Shown here: piece after piece, positions 1 through 11,260 of the stretch
Position numbering within the stretch: position 1 is the first letter of the stretch
How the letters are laid out: each line of letters begins with the position of its first letter
Source: Rapana venosa
Lineage: Eukaryota > Mollusca > Gastropoda > Neogastropoda > Muricidae
Direction of reading: 5' to 3'
Length of the DNA stretch: 64,000 nucleotides
Assembly: GCA_028751875.1 (NCBI GenBank)
Contig: CM054158.1
Location: forward strand, 2,340,512-2,404,511
Position numbers and translations under genes: made by a program
The notes under the pieces: generated by a model
Databases searched by the model: none
Seen by the model: only the letters and a program-made list of their open reading frames with translations
Told to the model about the DNA's origin: nothing

Positions 1-90
1 ACTACAATAAACAACAGGAAAATGCAATTCTAACAATTTCTAACAAAATCAGTAATTCCAATGAAAAATGTAAATAAAATTTCAACTTCT

Positions 91-150
91 GTGCTCAGGT
101 AATGTGGAGTCTGTGCTCAGGTAATGTGGAGTCTGTGCTCAGGTAATAAT
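91..150 (+). repeat. 21-bp tandem repeat with donor-like CAG|GTAATG
   Basis: Three adjacent copies of GTGCTCAGGTAATGTGGAGTCT-type sequence (split here as GTGCTCAG and GTAATGTGGAGTCT), with a fourth at 242-266. Each unit contains a CAG|GTAAT that resembles a 5' splice site. Confidence 0.7.
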
Positions 151-157
151 AATATAT

Positions 158-262
158 GAAATTTATAGAGCGCTATATCTTGCAGTTACAAATCAGAGCG
201 CTTCCATTCAATCAGTTCAATCCATTCAAGCGCTGCCATTCAATGTGGAGTCTGTGCTCAGG
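158..262 (-). mobile_element. 3' tail fragment of L2-like LINE
   Basis: On the minus strand it reads GAAGCGCTCTG..., a GCGCTATA-type box and then (ATT)n, the same tail as the LINE ending at about 55880. Other fragments are listed separately. Confidence 0.5.
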
Positions 263-974
263 TAACAGACAGTGTGCAGACAGTCAGTCAGTCAGTCAGA
301 CATCTTTTGTGGAAAATGGGAAAATTGGGTTTCGTTTGGTAGATTCAGGTCAAAATGGTTAGGAAGTTGCCAAAGTAGATTTAGGGGTTTTTTGTTTTTG
401 TTTTTAGTTGTGCTTTTATTGATGAGAAATTATGAGAGAGAGTGAGGTGGTGGGGGGTGGGGCATTTACATAATTTGTCATCTGAGTACAAGTTAAGTTG
501 GTGTTTAATTAAATTCACAATTTCAGATTAATCTTGGTGAAAGCAGTGTGGATTCAATACACAAAAAAATAAAACTTTTAACTTTCTTTCTGTGATGTTT
601 TGCAATAAGACATGCATACCTCAAAGTTCAACATTTATATTGTTTACATCTATTCAATTTGAATACTTTATCATCTCACAAACAGAGAAATTGACCTGGG
701 TTATGATCCATACATAAAAACAGGACAACATTTATCACAGAAAAATCCCAAAATAACAGTATCCAAACATTTGCACACCCGTGCACACACACACACACAT
801 CACAAGATAGAAAAAAAGCACACCCTAACTAACATCAGCAATACCTAAGCCAGTTGTATAACAAGAAAAGCATGCACACAGTGCTCAAAATCCAGCATAA
901 CTCAGTCTGGGAATGAAGGTCCAGTGCTAAAATTAGTGCACTCCCTCCTTTCATCAAGTTCCAAGTTTAGTCAG

Positions 975-1860
975 TTCCTGCTATAATTAGCACCAGCTGG
1001 GCTGGAATAATAGTAATAATAATGATAATAACAACAACAGTAATAATGACAATAATAATAATAATGTATCGATTGTATGTAGCGCTTGTAAAGCAACAAA
1101 TCAAAGCGCTTACATTCAAATAATTCAGTCATGGGATGAGATGGAATGGATAGCGGCTGAAAGTGGGGAAAACTGACAGCTGTGCTTGCAAAATATTGAT
1201 GTGTCGGTTGTGACTGTGTTCTGCATGACACTGCTCCACTTACCCAAGTCCAAGTGTGGTCAGTTCCTGCTACATTTAGCGGCAGCTGGGATGGAGTGGG
1301 TGGCAGCTGAGTGTAGCTGAAAGTCAAAGTCAAGTCAAAAACACTGTAATCATCCCATGAAGGGCAATTGCCATACCGACATGCACATTGATGCGTATCA
1401 TTATCTCAAAAGGCACAAGGAAGCTACATTTCATATTGGTATAAACATTCCAAGATAACTTCAAATTAAAAGTATAATAAACACACACACATACACATAC
1501 ACACACACACGTGCACTCTCTTCACACACGCACACACACACACATGCACGCACGCACACACACACACACACACACACTCTCTCTCTCACACACATGCACA
1601 CACATGCACGTACGAACGCACAAAGTGGGGGGGAACTGACAGCTGCATGCAAAATATTGACATATCGGTTACGATCATGTTCTGCATGACACTACTCCAC
1701 TTACCCAAGTCCAAGCGCGGTCAGTTCCTGCTACAATCAGCACCAGCTGGGATGAGAATAGAATAGACAGCAGCTGAGAGGAGCTGAAAGTGGGGGGGGG
1801 GAAAGCTTGACCGCTGTGGATGCAGAGTGGTGACGTGTGGGTAGTGACGGTGTTCTGCGT
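975..1860 (-). repeat. Cluster of a dispersed repeat plus LINE tail
   Basis: Copies of one sequence (CCCACTTTCAGC ... CAGCTG ... GCAGGAACTGACCACACTTGGACTTGGGTAAGTGG, written here in pieces) lie at about 1140-1310, 1626-1775 and, diverged, 1780-1862. A further copy is at 22110-22205. A LINE tail with AAT repeats occupies 1005-1130, and 1481-1600 is (CA)n/(CT)n. The last copy abuts the acceptor of the exon at 1878. Sequence 1330-1372 matches 30120-30190 in reverse (CTTCATGGGATGATTA, TTGAC tail). Confidence 0.55.
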
Positions 1861-1877
1861 GTGACCTTGGTCCTCAG

Positions 1878-2007
1878 GTACGGTCTCCCCGTGAACTTCC
1901 AGGCCATGATCCTGGTGCCCAACAAGCGCTCGCAGAAACGTCTGCGCGAGGTCCTCAGGCAGCAGTACCAGCATCTGGACAGTTCTGCCTTGAAGAAGGA
2001 CAGCGAG
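1878..2007 (+). CDS. Unrecognised plus-strand gene, penultimate coding exon
   Basis: The exon is bounded by acceptor TGGTCCTCAG|G and donor CAGCGAG|GTCAGG; an alternative donor six bases later would add Val-Arg. It begins with one base completing a codon, then encodes 43 residues starting [20 protein letters not shown] and ending ALKKDSE. The charged, helix-like composition and balanced codon use differ sharply from surrounding repeats, and it joins in phase 0 with the exon at 4021. I do not recognise the family. The rest of the gene lies upstream of the window. Confidence 0.75.
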
Positions 2008-2179
2008 GTCAGGGTGAAGTAGTAGCAGCAGTAGCAACATGCACACACATGCATGCATGTATGCACGCACTCATACACACACACAGCCGCCTGATATAAC
2101 TAGTTATAGGCAACAGATGTTACACACACTGACACACACAAATGCGCATACATGCACAAATGCACATGTACATATAAAG

Positions 2180-2485
2180 CTGCATACACACAGGGACTGG
2201 ATGTAAAAACGCACATGAGTGCTTAGTCCATTATCGTTGAAATATAAGAATAAATAAATAAATAGAGTATTGATAGTAGAAGGATTTGCATGGTCATGTG
2301 TATATTGTGTGTCTGACAGAGTCAGATTTCAGAGCATTGATAATGGAAGGATTGGTCATTTGTGTATTGTGTGTCTGACAGAGTCAAAACTGACATACAA
2401 AACTGGCAAACACAGGGGCTGGATGTAAAAATTTTTTAAAAAGCACATGAGTGCTTATTCCATTATCCTTGAAAGAAAAGAATAG
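2180..2485 (+). mobile_element. Two 3' fragments of SINE family B
   Basis: 2180-2266 and 2399-2485 each read GGACTGGATGTAAAAA, AGCACATGAGTGCTTA, CCATTATC and an A-rich tail, the 3' third of the roughly 215-bp SINE seen in full at 57716-57925. The second lies inside the 2280-4020 minisatellite. Confidence 0.7.
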
Positions 2486-3018
2486 ATAAAAAAATTAATT
2501 AGACATAAATGGAAGTCAGAGCATTGATAGTGAAAGTATTGGTTATTTGTGTACTGTGTGTGTGGCAGAGTCAGATGTCAGAGCATTGATAGTTAAAGTA
2601 TTGGTTATTTGTGTATTGTGTGTGTGACAGGGTCAGATGTCAGAGCATTGATAGTGAAAGTATTGGTTATTTGTGTACTGTGTGTGTGACAGGGTCAGAT
2701 GTCAGAGCATTGATAGTGAAAGTATTGGTTATTTGTGTACTGTGTGTGTGACAGAGTCAGATGTCAGAACATTGATAGTGAAAGTATTGGTTATTTGTGT
2801 ACTGTGTGTGTGACAGAGTCAGATGTCAGAACATTGATAGTGAAAGTATTGGTTATTTGTGTACTGTGTGTGTGACAGAGTCAGATGTCAGAGCATTGAT
2901 AGTGAAAGTATTGGTTATTTGTGTACTGTGTGTGTGACAGAGTCAGATGTCAGAGCATTGACAGTGGAAGGATTGTTATGGTGGTTAATGTGTAATGTGT
3001 ACTGTGTGTGTGTGTGTG

Positions 3019-3055
<37 letters not shown>

Positions 3056-3452
3056 GTGACAGAGTCAGATGTCAGAGCATTGACAGTGGAAGGATTGTTA
3101 TGGTGGTTAATGTGTACTGTGTGTGTGTGTGTGTGGTGTGTGTGTGTGTGTGTGTGTGTGTGACAGAGTCAGATGTCAGAGCATTGACAGTGGAAGGATT
3201 GTTATGGTGGTTAATGTGTACTCTGTGTGTGTGTGTGTGTGTGGTGTGTGTGTGTGTGACAGAGTCAGATGTCAGAGCATTGGCAGTGGAAGGATTGTTA
3301 TGGTCGTTAATGTGTACTGTGTGTGTGTGTGACAGAGTCAGATGTCAGAAGCATTGATAGTGGAAGGATTGTTATGGTGGTTAATGTGTACTGTGTGTGT
3401 GTGACAGAGTCAGATGTCAGAGCATTGATAGTGAAAGTATTGGTTATCTGTG

Positions 3453-3498
<46 letters not shown>

Positions 3499-3553
3499 CA
3501 GGGTCAGATGTCAGAACATTGATAGTGGAAGGATTGTTATGGTCGTTAATGTG

Positions 3554-3584
<31 letters not shown>

Positions 3585-4020
3585 ACAGAGTCAGATGTCA
3601 GAAGCATTGACAGTGGAAGGATTGTTATGGTGGTTAATGTGTACTGTGTGTGTGTGTGTGTGTGTGACAGAGTCAGATGTCAGAGCATTGACAGTGGAAG
3701 GATTGTTATGGTCGTTAATGTGTACTGTGTACTGTGTGTGTGTGTGACAGAGTCAGATGTCAGAAGCATTGACAGTGGAAGGATTGTTATGGTGGTTAAT
3801 GTGTACTGTGTGTGTGACAGAGTCAGATCATTGACAGTGGAAGGATTGTTATGGTGGTTAATGTGTACTGTGTGTGTGACAGAGTCAGATCATTGACAGT
3901 GGAAGGATTGTTATGGTGGTTAATGTGTACTGTGTGTGTGTGACAGAGTCAGAGCATTGACAGTGGAAGGATTGTTATGGTGGTTAATGTGTACTGTGTG
4001 TGTGTGTGTGACAGAGTCAG
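2280..4020 (+). repeat. Intronic minisatellite built from the 3' splice site (about 23 units)
   Basis: The unit is 58-100 bp: GACAGAGTCAGATGTCAGAG, then CATTGACAGTGGAAGGATTG, then TTATGGTGGTTAATGTGTAC and a variable (TG)n. Units differ mainly in TG length. The array runs exactly to the splice site: the last unit's GACAGAGTCAG is the acceptor for the exon at 4021, and the ATG that follows is shared. A SINE tail (2399-2485) interrupts it. The long Val/Cys ORFs here are artefacts of TG repeats. Confidence 0.9.
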
Positions 4021-4119
4021 ATGGTGGACATCCCAGGCATGAACGTGGGCTCCTCAGAGTACTACCCCTACATCTACTACCGCATCAGCCTAGATCTGCT
4101 GGAGCAGCAGCGTCTGTGA
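4021..4119 (+). CDS. Unrecognised plus-strand gene, last coding exon with stop
   Basis: Thirty-two codons and a TGA (4117-4119) after the acceptor GACAGAGTCAG. It encodes VDIPGMNVGSSEYYPYIYY followed by RISLDLLEQQRL. Phase 0 entry matches the exon ending at 2007. The Tyr-rich motif and clean stop look like a conserved C-terminus, but I cannot name it. The acceptor itself is the last unit of the minisatellite at 2280-4020. The first Met is internal, not a start. Confidence 0.75.
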   Translation: MVDIPGMNVGSSEYYPYIYYRISLDLLEQQRL

Positions 4120-6990
4120 TATCCCCCGCCATGGCTTTGTTGTGTTTTTTGTTATTTGATTTTACACCATCAGTGTTAGGATGACCGTAATTGACAGACT
4201 ATAAGCTGCTCTGGAAAGTAAGCCACAGGTTTTTTTTGGTTTCATTGTAGTAAAGTTTTGAAAAATGTGAAGTATAACTAAACCACATTGGGGAATAAGC
4301 TGCAGTCAACGGTGGAGAAAAATCAAGTTAGCGCTTGCCACTGACAGTTTTACGTCAGTTTGACCTATCTTCCTCTTCTTCCTCATTTGTTTTGTGGATG
4401 GATGGTACTGAACTCCTTTGGGATACATTTCAGTATTTTTCCTGATTTGTAGAATACAACCTTGCCAAAATATCAGTAAACGAGTGTGTGGATGCATCAG
4501 TGGAAGGTAATGTAGGTTATCAAGAAAAAGCTCCCATGACTCGGAAGAAAGAATCAGTCATTTGTATTTTTTGTTTGTTTTCTTAACAGATAAGAACTCA
4601 TCAGTGACTTCGATCCAAGATTGTTACTTTCAGCAAAGAAAGATAATCATGCGATGTAACAAACAAACAAAAAACAACCCCAGTAAATGATTACTAAAAC
4701 TTATGAAAGTTTTTTCTCATAAATCACAATCAATATTTTGGGAGTACGTCATTTTCAGCAATGCCTGAACTGCTGGGCCGGATAAACAAACTACAGGAGT
4801 AGTGTTTCAGGGAGGGAAAAAAACCCCCAAGTTTGTGGCTTTTAGTCTGTGAATTACAGGTAGTTTTTTGTAGTGGGAGAACAAGTAACGTAGAAGGAAG
4901 ACTTAGTGTTGTCTCACTGTGGGCACTGATGAACCAGGATGCCAATGGGGCAGTGTTGCGATTTTGTATCCGGCGGAATTGCTGCCATTTTCCAGTGTGA
5001 ATGTGTAGAAGTGTACTGTGTTGCAGTAAGCAGTGTGTTAAGGAGTTTGGAAATGTACATTTGGGGAGAAGACTTGGGGACAAGGGGAGGAGCGCTGTCC
5101 ATGTAAATGTTGTCTGTCTCTTTGAAGAGGTTCTGCCGAGTTTGTCGTCTCTTTCCTGGTGTGATAGTTGTGAGTCACACATGTGTGATACAAGCATTTT
5201 ACATGAGGGAATATCAGTTGTAATTCTGGATGAAAAGATTGAAGTTGGAACAGTAGCAGATCATTTTCCAACTCTTGGGCTGTAGTTAAAAACAACGGTA
5301 ACAACAATAGAAGAGCAACAACAACAGAATAATAATAACAACAGCAACAACAACAACAGACCATACATAATAATGAGGAAATGTGCAAACACATTACGTG
5401 GTGTTGTAAACTTTACACATTCCATACCCTTGTTTATACTTTGGAAGATGATCATGGTATAATTTGTGTGTGTAATAAATCATTCCTAATTTTTCTAAGT
5501 GTCAGGCAGGAGGGGAGGGAACCCATGATGGTACCTGTAGAAAAGTAAGAAAAATGTTTTGACTGCAATATATGACATTTTTTAAGTAGTCCTTTAATGT
5601 TTTGACGTCTTTTCACTTAAAAGTAATACCAGACAAGACAGTTTTTAAATATGTTGGCGGAATCGTGTCAAACTGAATGCAATCATGTGAAAATAATTGT
5701 AGTTTACCTGAAGTTAGTTTTATCGGTGTTGACAAGTCTTTTGAGTTTGTCGTCAGTTGGGCACTCTGTGTGTGTCATGCTATTTTTGGGGGGGGGGGGG
5801 GGGGGGAGGGGGGGGGCAAAAAGAAATGTTTGGTTTTGATACCAAAGTAGGTTCTTTACCTCATTAGTGTCGGTTTGTTATTCTGTATTTTGTCGTTGAT
5901 ATAACCGTGTTGAAGTTAAACTTAATGCATGTTCAAGTGTGGTGGTTATAAGTCTAAGAATCAAGCTTTGGGAGAGTCTGAATTTCTCTGTGGCTTTTGA
6001 ATAGAGAAAAATGGAATTGAAGCCACAAGAGTATCTGTGCATTTTGTGGCAAGTTCAAACTGTGTATGTGGCAGTAGTTTGTAGCATCTGTCTGTAGTAA
6101 GCGATCCTGACAGTAGGTTTTATCGTCTTTCAGCCAGGGGGTCATGTCTGTGTGTATGTATGTAAGTGTTATGCAGTTATTCAAAATCGTAGTGTTTTAG
6201 ATTTTATAGTCTTAGCTAGAATCGGTTTCTGTATGTAAGTGTGGTACTGATTGTGAAATCACAATGTTTTACTTTTTGAGAATAAATGAATTGTTATGCA
6301 GTGTGTCGTTTTGTTAAGTGTCCTTAAAAATCCGTATATTACGCAGACATCGTGATTTTTGTCTTCACAATCCCCCCCACCACTTCCTTTTTTTTTTTTT
6401 TTTTTTGACAGTGATGATTGAGTATAGTGTTGATTGTCAAGTAGTGATTGCCTGATGTGGAGGCTGGCTTGTCGTTTGAAGGAAAAGTCCTGAAGTCTGT
6501 GCTGCGATGGTCTGGGAGAGTAAAATGTAACGACGCATTGAACGGCAAGGTTGAAGTGTGGTCGTGTTTTGTTTTGAATATGTGATAGTTGGTTGAGGGG
6601 TATATTTCAGTCTGTGTGCTGGCATGTTCTGTCCATGTGTCATGGAACTGTAGATAGTTTCTCTGTGGCTAGGGTTTGATGAAGATGGTGTGGAAGGCAG
6701 AGCTTCTGTTTCTGTGGCTAGGGTTTGATGAAGATGGTGTGGAAGGCAGAACTTCTGTCTGGACTGACTGATCAACTTCTCCTTCTCACTCCCTAAGGAG
6801 TTCTTGCCAGGACACTGCTCTGAATGTTTCAGGCTGTGTGTGTCTTGGGCAGGAGCCCATTATTCTCAAGGTTATTTAGTGCATGCTGGGTATAGTTGTA
6901 TCATCCATACCACCCACCATAGCTGTGGCCTACTTTTCTACAAAAAAGGATTGATTTTTAAAATTGTGTACAGGTATGTTACATGTACAC
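4120..6990 (+). other. 3' UTR or flank of the plus-strand gene
   Basis: No coding potential is seen. The stretch is T/G-rich, with poly-G at 5790-5815, poly-T at 6388-6405 and a 49-bp duplication (6661-6709 and 6710-6758). AATAAA occurs at 5474-5479 and 6281-6286; the second is followed by a GT-rich stretch, as expected downstream of a cleavage site. Confidence 0.4.
6281..6286 (+). terminator. Candidate poly(A) signal of the plus-strand gene
   Basis: AATAAA followed within 20-35 nt by GTGTGTCGTTTTGTT, a plausible GU-rich downstream element. Alternatives are 5474, 7775 and 10662. Choosing among them needs transcript data. Confidence 0.3.
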
Positions 6991-6994
6991 ACTA

Positions 6995-7145
6995 AAGGGC
7001 AGGTACCCATTTACAGCTGGGGGACTGTACTGAAACCAAGGGCGTAAACAGTCACCCATCCACTTGGTAATCACGTTCATTGCTGCTTAACCTGAGCTTG
7101 GGGAAAAGCGAGTGCTCTGACCACTGAGCTAGCTATCTTGTCCCC
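6995..7145 (-). mobile_element. tRNA/5S chimeric SINE, 5' part
   Basis: Minus strand: GGGGACAAGATAGCTAGCTC, AGTGGTCAGAGCACTCGCTT, then GGTTAAGCAGC ... GTGGATGGGTGACTG and CTGTAAATGGGTACCTGCCC. This corresponds to the first half of the full copy at 27441-27738. Confidence 0.75.
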
Positions 7146-7304
7146 TGCAATAGAATACACCAGTACAAGCACTCCAGAGGAGAGGTGCAAATGGTAGTGT
7201 GTGCATGGGATGATGCGATTCACCTGTGAGACACAGAGGGTGAAGTGGGTGTACAGTTCTACAGCTTGTGTATTAAGTAAGGCCAGCTCCAAGTGGTAAG
7301 AGAG

Positions 7305-7601
7305 AAAAGGTAAAGGTGTCCCATGGCCTATGTGGTCATTGGGGAGCACAGTACCAGAGACCTCAGCTTCTCTTACCACCAACATCTTGAAGGTTTTACC
7401 CATCTCCTCTCCCTCGCTACTTTACCTTCCCTGATCCTTAAAAGAGGGCAGGTACTCGTTTACAGTTGGGTGAACTGGGGGACTGTACTGAAGCCAAGGT
7501 GCTCTATGGTCACTCATATCCAAGAGGCAGCCACTTTCAATGGTGTGTACCCTTAGCTTTGGGAGAACGAGTGCTCTGACTACTGAGCTATCCTGTCTCC
7601 T
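7305..7601 (-). mobile_element. tRNA/5S chimeric SINE, full-length diverged copy
   Basis: Minus strand begins GGAGACAGGATAGCTCAGTA, keeps the A-box, the CTGTAAACGAGTACCTGCCC block and the GGGAGAGGAGATGGGT block, and ends in CCTTTACC repeats. The 5S-like portion is more diverged than in the 27.4 and 46.6 kb copies. Confidence 0.75.
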
Positions 7602-8029
7602 AGGTTAGATTGTACATAATGTATGAAATTATAGACAATGATACGTATGATGTAGCTTTGTTAACAATTGAAGAACAATCACCTTGAGGTGTAATACCGA
7701 CACATTATTGTGTGGTTGCAATGATGCAAAGTCTTCTGTGTTGTTGATAAATGATCCTAGGTGTTGTGATTTTTAATAAAGGAGGAAATATGTTGTGCAG
7801 AAGGATTTTTAGGGGCTTTTTTTGCATGTATGCCGAGAAATTTTTTAAAATTAAGTTACAGTGGGTGTAGGATGAAGATGCAGGTCTGGGCTTATGGAGA
7901 AAGTAGTGAGTATTGTATACTCTTTGAGTCGTGGCAGATTTCTTTGTGTGAAATTCAGGCAGCTCTCCATATAGAGAGAGTACACAGCAGTAGGTACAAC
8001 ACGACCCAGTTATTTATTTTTTGTTTTCA

Positions 8030-8270
8030 GGTCAGCGGGTGTGTTTGTTTCTTTCTTTATGCAAGTGGCGTTTTCTACAGAATATTGTTAACGCCACGGC
8101 GCACCGTTGTGGGTTCTTTTACAGGCATCAAATGTTGCACACATTGCAGATGATCTTAGAGAAAGGGGCATAAATAAGGAGGAAGCTCAAAACAGAGAGA
8201 GATGGAGAAGGCTCATCAATGTCAAACCTCCCCTGGGAGAAACATGACAAAAAAGGAAGAAGAAATGAAT
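8030..8270. mobile_element. SINE body fragment next to a LINE 3' end
   Basis: 8030-8128 (minus) contains GTAAAAGAACCCACAACGG and CTGTAGAAAACGCCACTT, a SINE body I remember as common in mollusc genomes. 8147-8266 (plus) encodes IADDLRERGINKEEAQNRER and WRRLIN ... PPLGET stop, the C-terminus of the RTE-type LINE also present at 35100-35530. Confidence 0.6.
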
Positions 8271-8904
8271 GTTGGACACAGGAGGGCCTCAGTTTATCAT
8301 CTGAAAAACTTAGCACCCTGACTATTTCGTGGTCTTGTGGATGGAAGAAAAGTGAATTTGAACAGGAATCAAACATGCGATCTCTCAGTTTCTAGATTGG
8401 TTGTTCATTGCTTGACAACTGATCCATCCTGTATGTATATGTATCTGCAGAATTGTTTTGGAGTAATGGTAGCAAGAGAGAGAGAGAGAGAGAGAGCGGT
8501 GTTTGTTTTGGTAGTTGTTTGTTCGTACCTCATCTCCAGTTCACAACAAATTAATTTGTAGTCCAGGTTCTTAGAAGTATCATACGGGCGATGGAACTGA
8601 TCATTAGTGATGGAGGTGGTAAGGTTGGTGATTAACTGTGAATATGAATAGATCTCTCTGTTTGGAGGTAGAATTAATTGTGTACGAGAGAGTAAAAAAA
8701 CCACAAAAAGTTGCTACACTACTTGTGTATTGTTTTTGGCTTCACAGAGTGTGTGTTTTGGTATGCCTGTCAGTACTGAACACTTGAACAATTCTACGTT
8801 CAGTGTGTCCCTCCTGTAATGGCTGCAGATTGGCAATATTAAAAAAAAAAAAAAGATTTCAAGCAAAATAGTCCCATTCTCCAACCTTTTTGTTTTTCAT
8901 TTTG

Positions 8905-9085
8905 AAACAACCAAATTTGTGGACGAAGAGGCAGACAGAGAAAACGATGGGAAGACAACATCAGAGAGTGGACTGACCTTGAGTGGAACGATTTGCTACA
9001 GAAAGGAGAGGACTGCAAGGAGTGGAGGAAGCTGGTTGCAAAATCTTCAGTGGTGCCCCCTCAGTCCATGAGACTACGGGATAGG
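8905..9085 (+). pseudogene. LINE ORF2 C-terminal fragment
   Basis: Open frame GRRGRQRKRWEDNIREWTDL followed by WNDLLQKGEDCKEWRKLV and a stop after MRLRDR. G-R-x-R-K-R-W-E-D-N-I is a familiar C-terminal motif of molluscan non-LTR retrotransposons. Related copies are at 38044-38228 and, as 55 bp, at 18357-18411. All are truncated. Confidence 0.7.
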
Positions 9086-9403
9086 TGAAGGTGAAGGAAG
9101 AAATTTGTGGCTATTTCAGCAGAAAAGCCGATTTCCAGATCCAGACGTGAAAAATGTCATGGGAAAAAAAAACGTGATGGATCAGTGGCTATAGTATTTT
9201 AGACCTGGCTTTGTCCATGAAGGACGTGTCATGTTTGTGCATAGTGTGCAGTTAATGGAAATAAATAGTGCAAGGGCAGAGAAGAAAGGGAGAGGAGGGG
9301 GGTGCAGTTTTGGGGTTGGTTTTTTTTCATGGCGTTTGGGAGTACAATTTGAAAAATGAAAAAAAAAAAAAAATGATGGGACAAGGGGGAGTGGGGGGAA
9401 TAG

Positions 9404-9915
9404 TCTTAAGAGTTCACTGATGTGACAGTCATTGAGGGAGTAGTTTTAAAGAGTTCACATGTATGATGTGATGGTTATTGAGGGGGAATAGTCATGAGAG
9501 AGTTCACTTCCATGATGTGATAGTCACTGAGGGGAGATATTTTATTTATTTATTCTTTTATATCAAGGATAATGGAATAAGCACTTGTGCTTTTTTACAT
9601 CCAGTCCCTGTGTGTATACGGTTTTGCAAATTTTGTCATCTGTTCCCACCGGCACACAATGGCCTACTCTTTCGAAAAGCGGAACAGGATTTAACGTGTG
9701 CGCAAGATGTTCTTAAAGATAGTCTTAAAGAGTTCACTGATGTGACGGTCTTTGAGGGGAGATAGTCTTAAAGAGATGGGGAGATAGTCTTAAAGAGATG
9801 GGGAGATAGTCTTAAAGAGTTCACTGATGTGACAGTCATTGAGGGGAGATAGTCCTAAAGAGTTCACTGATGTGACAGTCATTGTGGGGAGATAGCCTTA
9901 AAGAGTTCACGTTTG
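9404..9915 (+). repeat. About 43-bp minisatellite interrupted by a SINE
   Basis: About nine units of GATAGTCTTAAAGAGTTCAC, TGATGTGACAGTCATTGAGG, GGA, some truncated to 24 bp. The array is split at 9537-9712 by a minus-oriented SINE family B copy (poly-A/T end, CCCACCGGCACACAATGG, GAAAAGCGGAACAGG). Confidence 0.8.
9537..9712 (-). mobile_element. SINE family B copy inside the minisatellite
   Basis: Reads on the plus strand as TTTATTTATTCTTTTATATC, GGATAATGGAATAAGCACTT and onward to ACGTGTGCGCAAGATGTTCT, the standard family B order reversed. It lacks the GAGACTATAAACCG head. Confidence 0.8.
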
Positions 9916-10661
9916 TGACAGTCAGTGATCGTGCCCATTTAAGTCTCCACTAAGATTTCTTTCAGAGGCATTTTCCCCTTGGAGTGAACATGGATTACAA
10001 CACCTTAGGAATCGCAGCAACACACCAGGGTCCCCAGTGTGAACATACATCTTAGGCAGGGTCAAAACACGTTCATCTTTGGTAGAAAGGTAGGTCAGCT
10101 AAGGATGACATGAGCATACCCAGCATGCAATCTGTGACCTGGAGAGTGATGGGCTCCGTGATTTGTCCACAAAAACTCAACGCAGAGCCCTGCCCCAACA
10201 ACTGGTCATGGAGTTTCGGGTGAAATAATAACAAGTGTAGCGTGTGTGAAATAATAATCATTTTTAAAAGCTGCAAAACCACCTCGGGGAAAAAGTAAAA
10301 GTGGGCATAAACAAAAAGCAAGCAACTAAAAAAAAATCGTAAATCACATTCAGTCTTTCTCATACTACAAATGCATCCAAATTGAACACCCATGAATGCC
10401 CCTCTCCCGGCCCTCTCAAATTACACGCAAACAAAATTCAACTTTGGACCCATGAATCTCTCTCTCTCTCTCGACTAAGTAAAAATTCACAACAGACTTT
10501 CGTGGAAACTCGGGGAAGGAAATTATTTGACAATCGTGTTTGGTGCTTGTGTTTTTCTAGGCAGTGATTGTGCCTAGCGTGATGTATTTACTTTTTCACA
10601 AGCAGTTATCTGTTTTCAATTGTGTGATCGTTGTAGAATTTTTGTGTCTGCGAAGATAAGA

Positions 10662-10667
10662 AATAAA
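10662..10667 (+). terminator. Alternative distal poly(A) signal
   Basis: AATAAA followed by GGTGTCTGATTCTG. It coincides with the point where the plus strand changes from T/G-rich to A/C-rich, which may mark the end of plus-strand transcription. Confidence 0.25.
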
Positions 10668-10983
10668 GGTGTCTGATTCTGTATTTTGGTCCTTATTCAC
10701 CACAAATCAGCAGAATGTAAACAGGTTGGGTAAGCTATCCCCGATCTACAGATTAATTATACGGGAACAGTGAGAGCAAAAGGTTGTATGAAATTATTCA
10801 ATATCAAAAGTAAAACTTAAAGTTTAAGAATACTTCATGTCTTTGTATACTTCAACTAAGTGTGAATTAATGCCATTGTATCTGATCACGAAGATGTCTT
10901 CCTGGTGAAGCATGTGACTGGACAGAGGGAATTCAGTATTGACAATTGTTGGTCGAATGAGTCATGTAGGCATTACATTTTGT

Positions 10984-11021
<38 letters not shown>

Positions 11022-11062
11022 AGACTGTATAAGTGTTGGGTTATTATTAAGATGTATCCCTA

Positions 11063-11127
11063 CAGGCGGGGACTGGATGTAAAAAAGCACATGAGTGCTT
11101 ATTCATTATCCTCGAAATAAAAAAATT
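11063..11127 (+). mobile_element. SINE family B 3' fragment
   Basis: GGACTGGATGTAAAAAAGCA, CATGAGTGCTTATTCATTAT and an A-rich tail, flanked on both sides by (CT)n tracts. Confidence 0.7.
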
Positions 11128-11139
11128 TGTCATTGTCAT

Positions 11140-11180
<41 letters not shown>

Positions 11181-11217
11181 TGCAATGGGCGAAAGCTTTA
11201 TGCAATAAAATCATCGG

Positions 11218-11260
<43 letters not shown>

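Noticed and set aside
2859..3896. Val/Cys-rich plus-strand ORFs as cysteine-rich secreted peptides or toxins
   Set aside because: They are translations of (TG)n blocks within the minisatellite. Cysteine spacing follows the repeat, with no signal peptide or framework.
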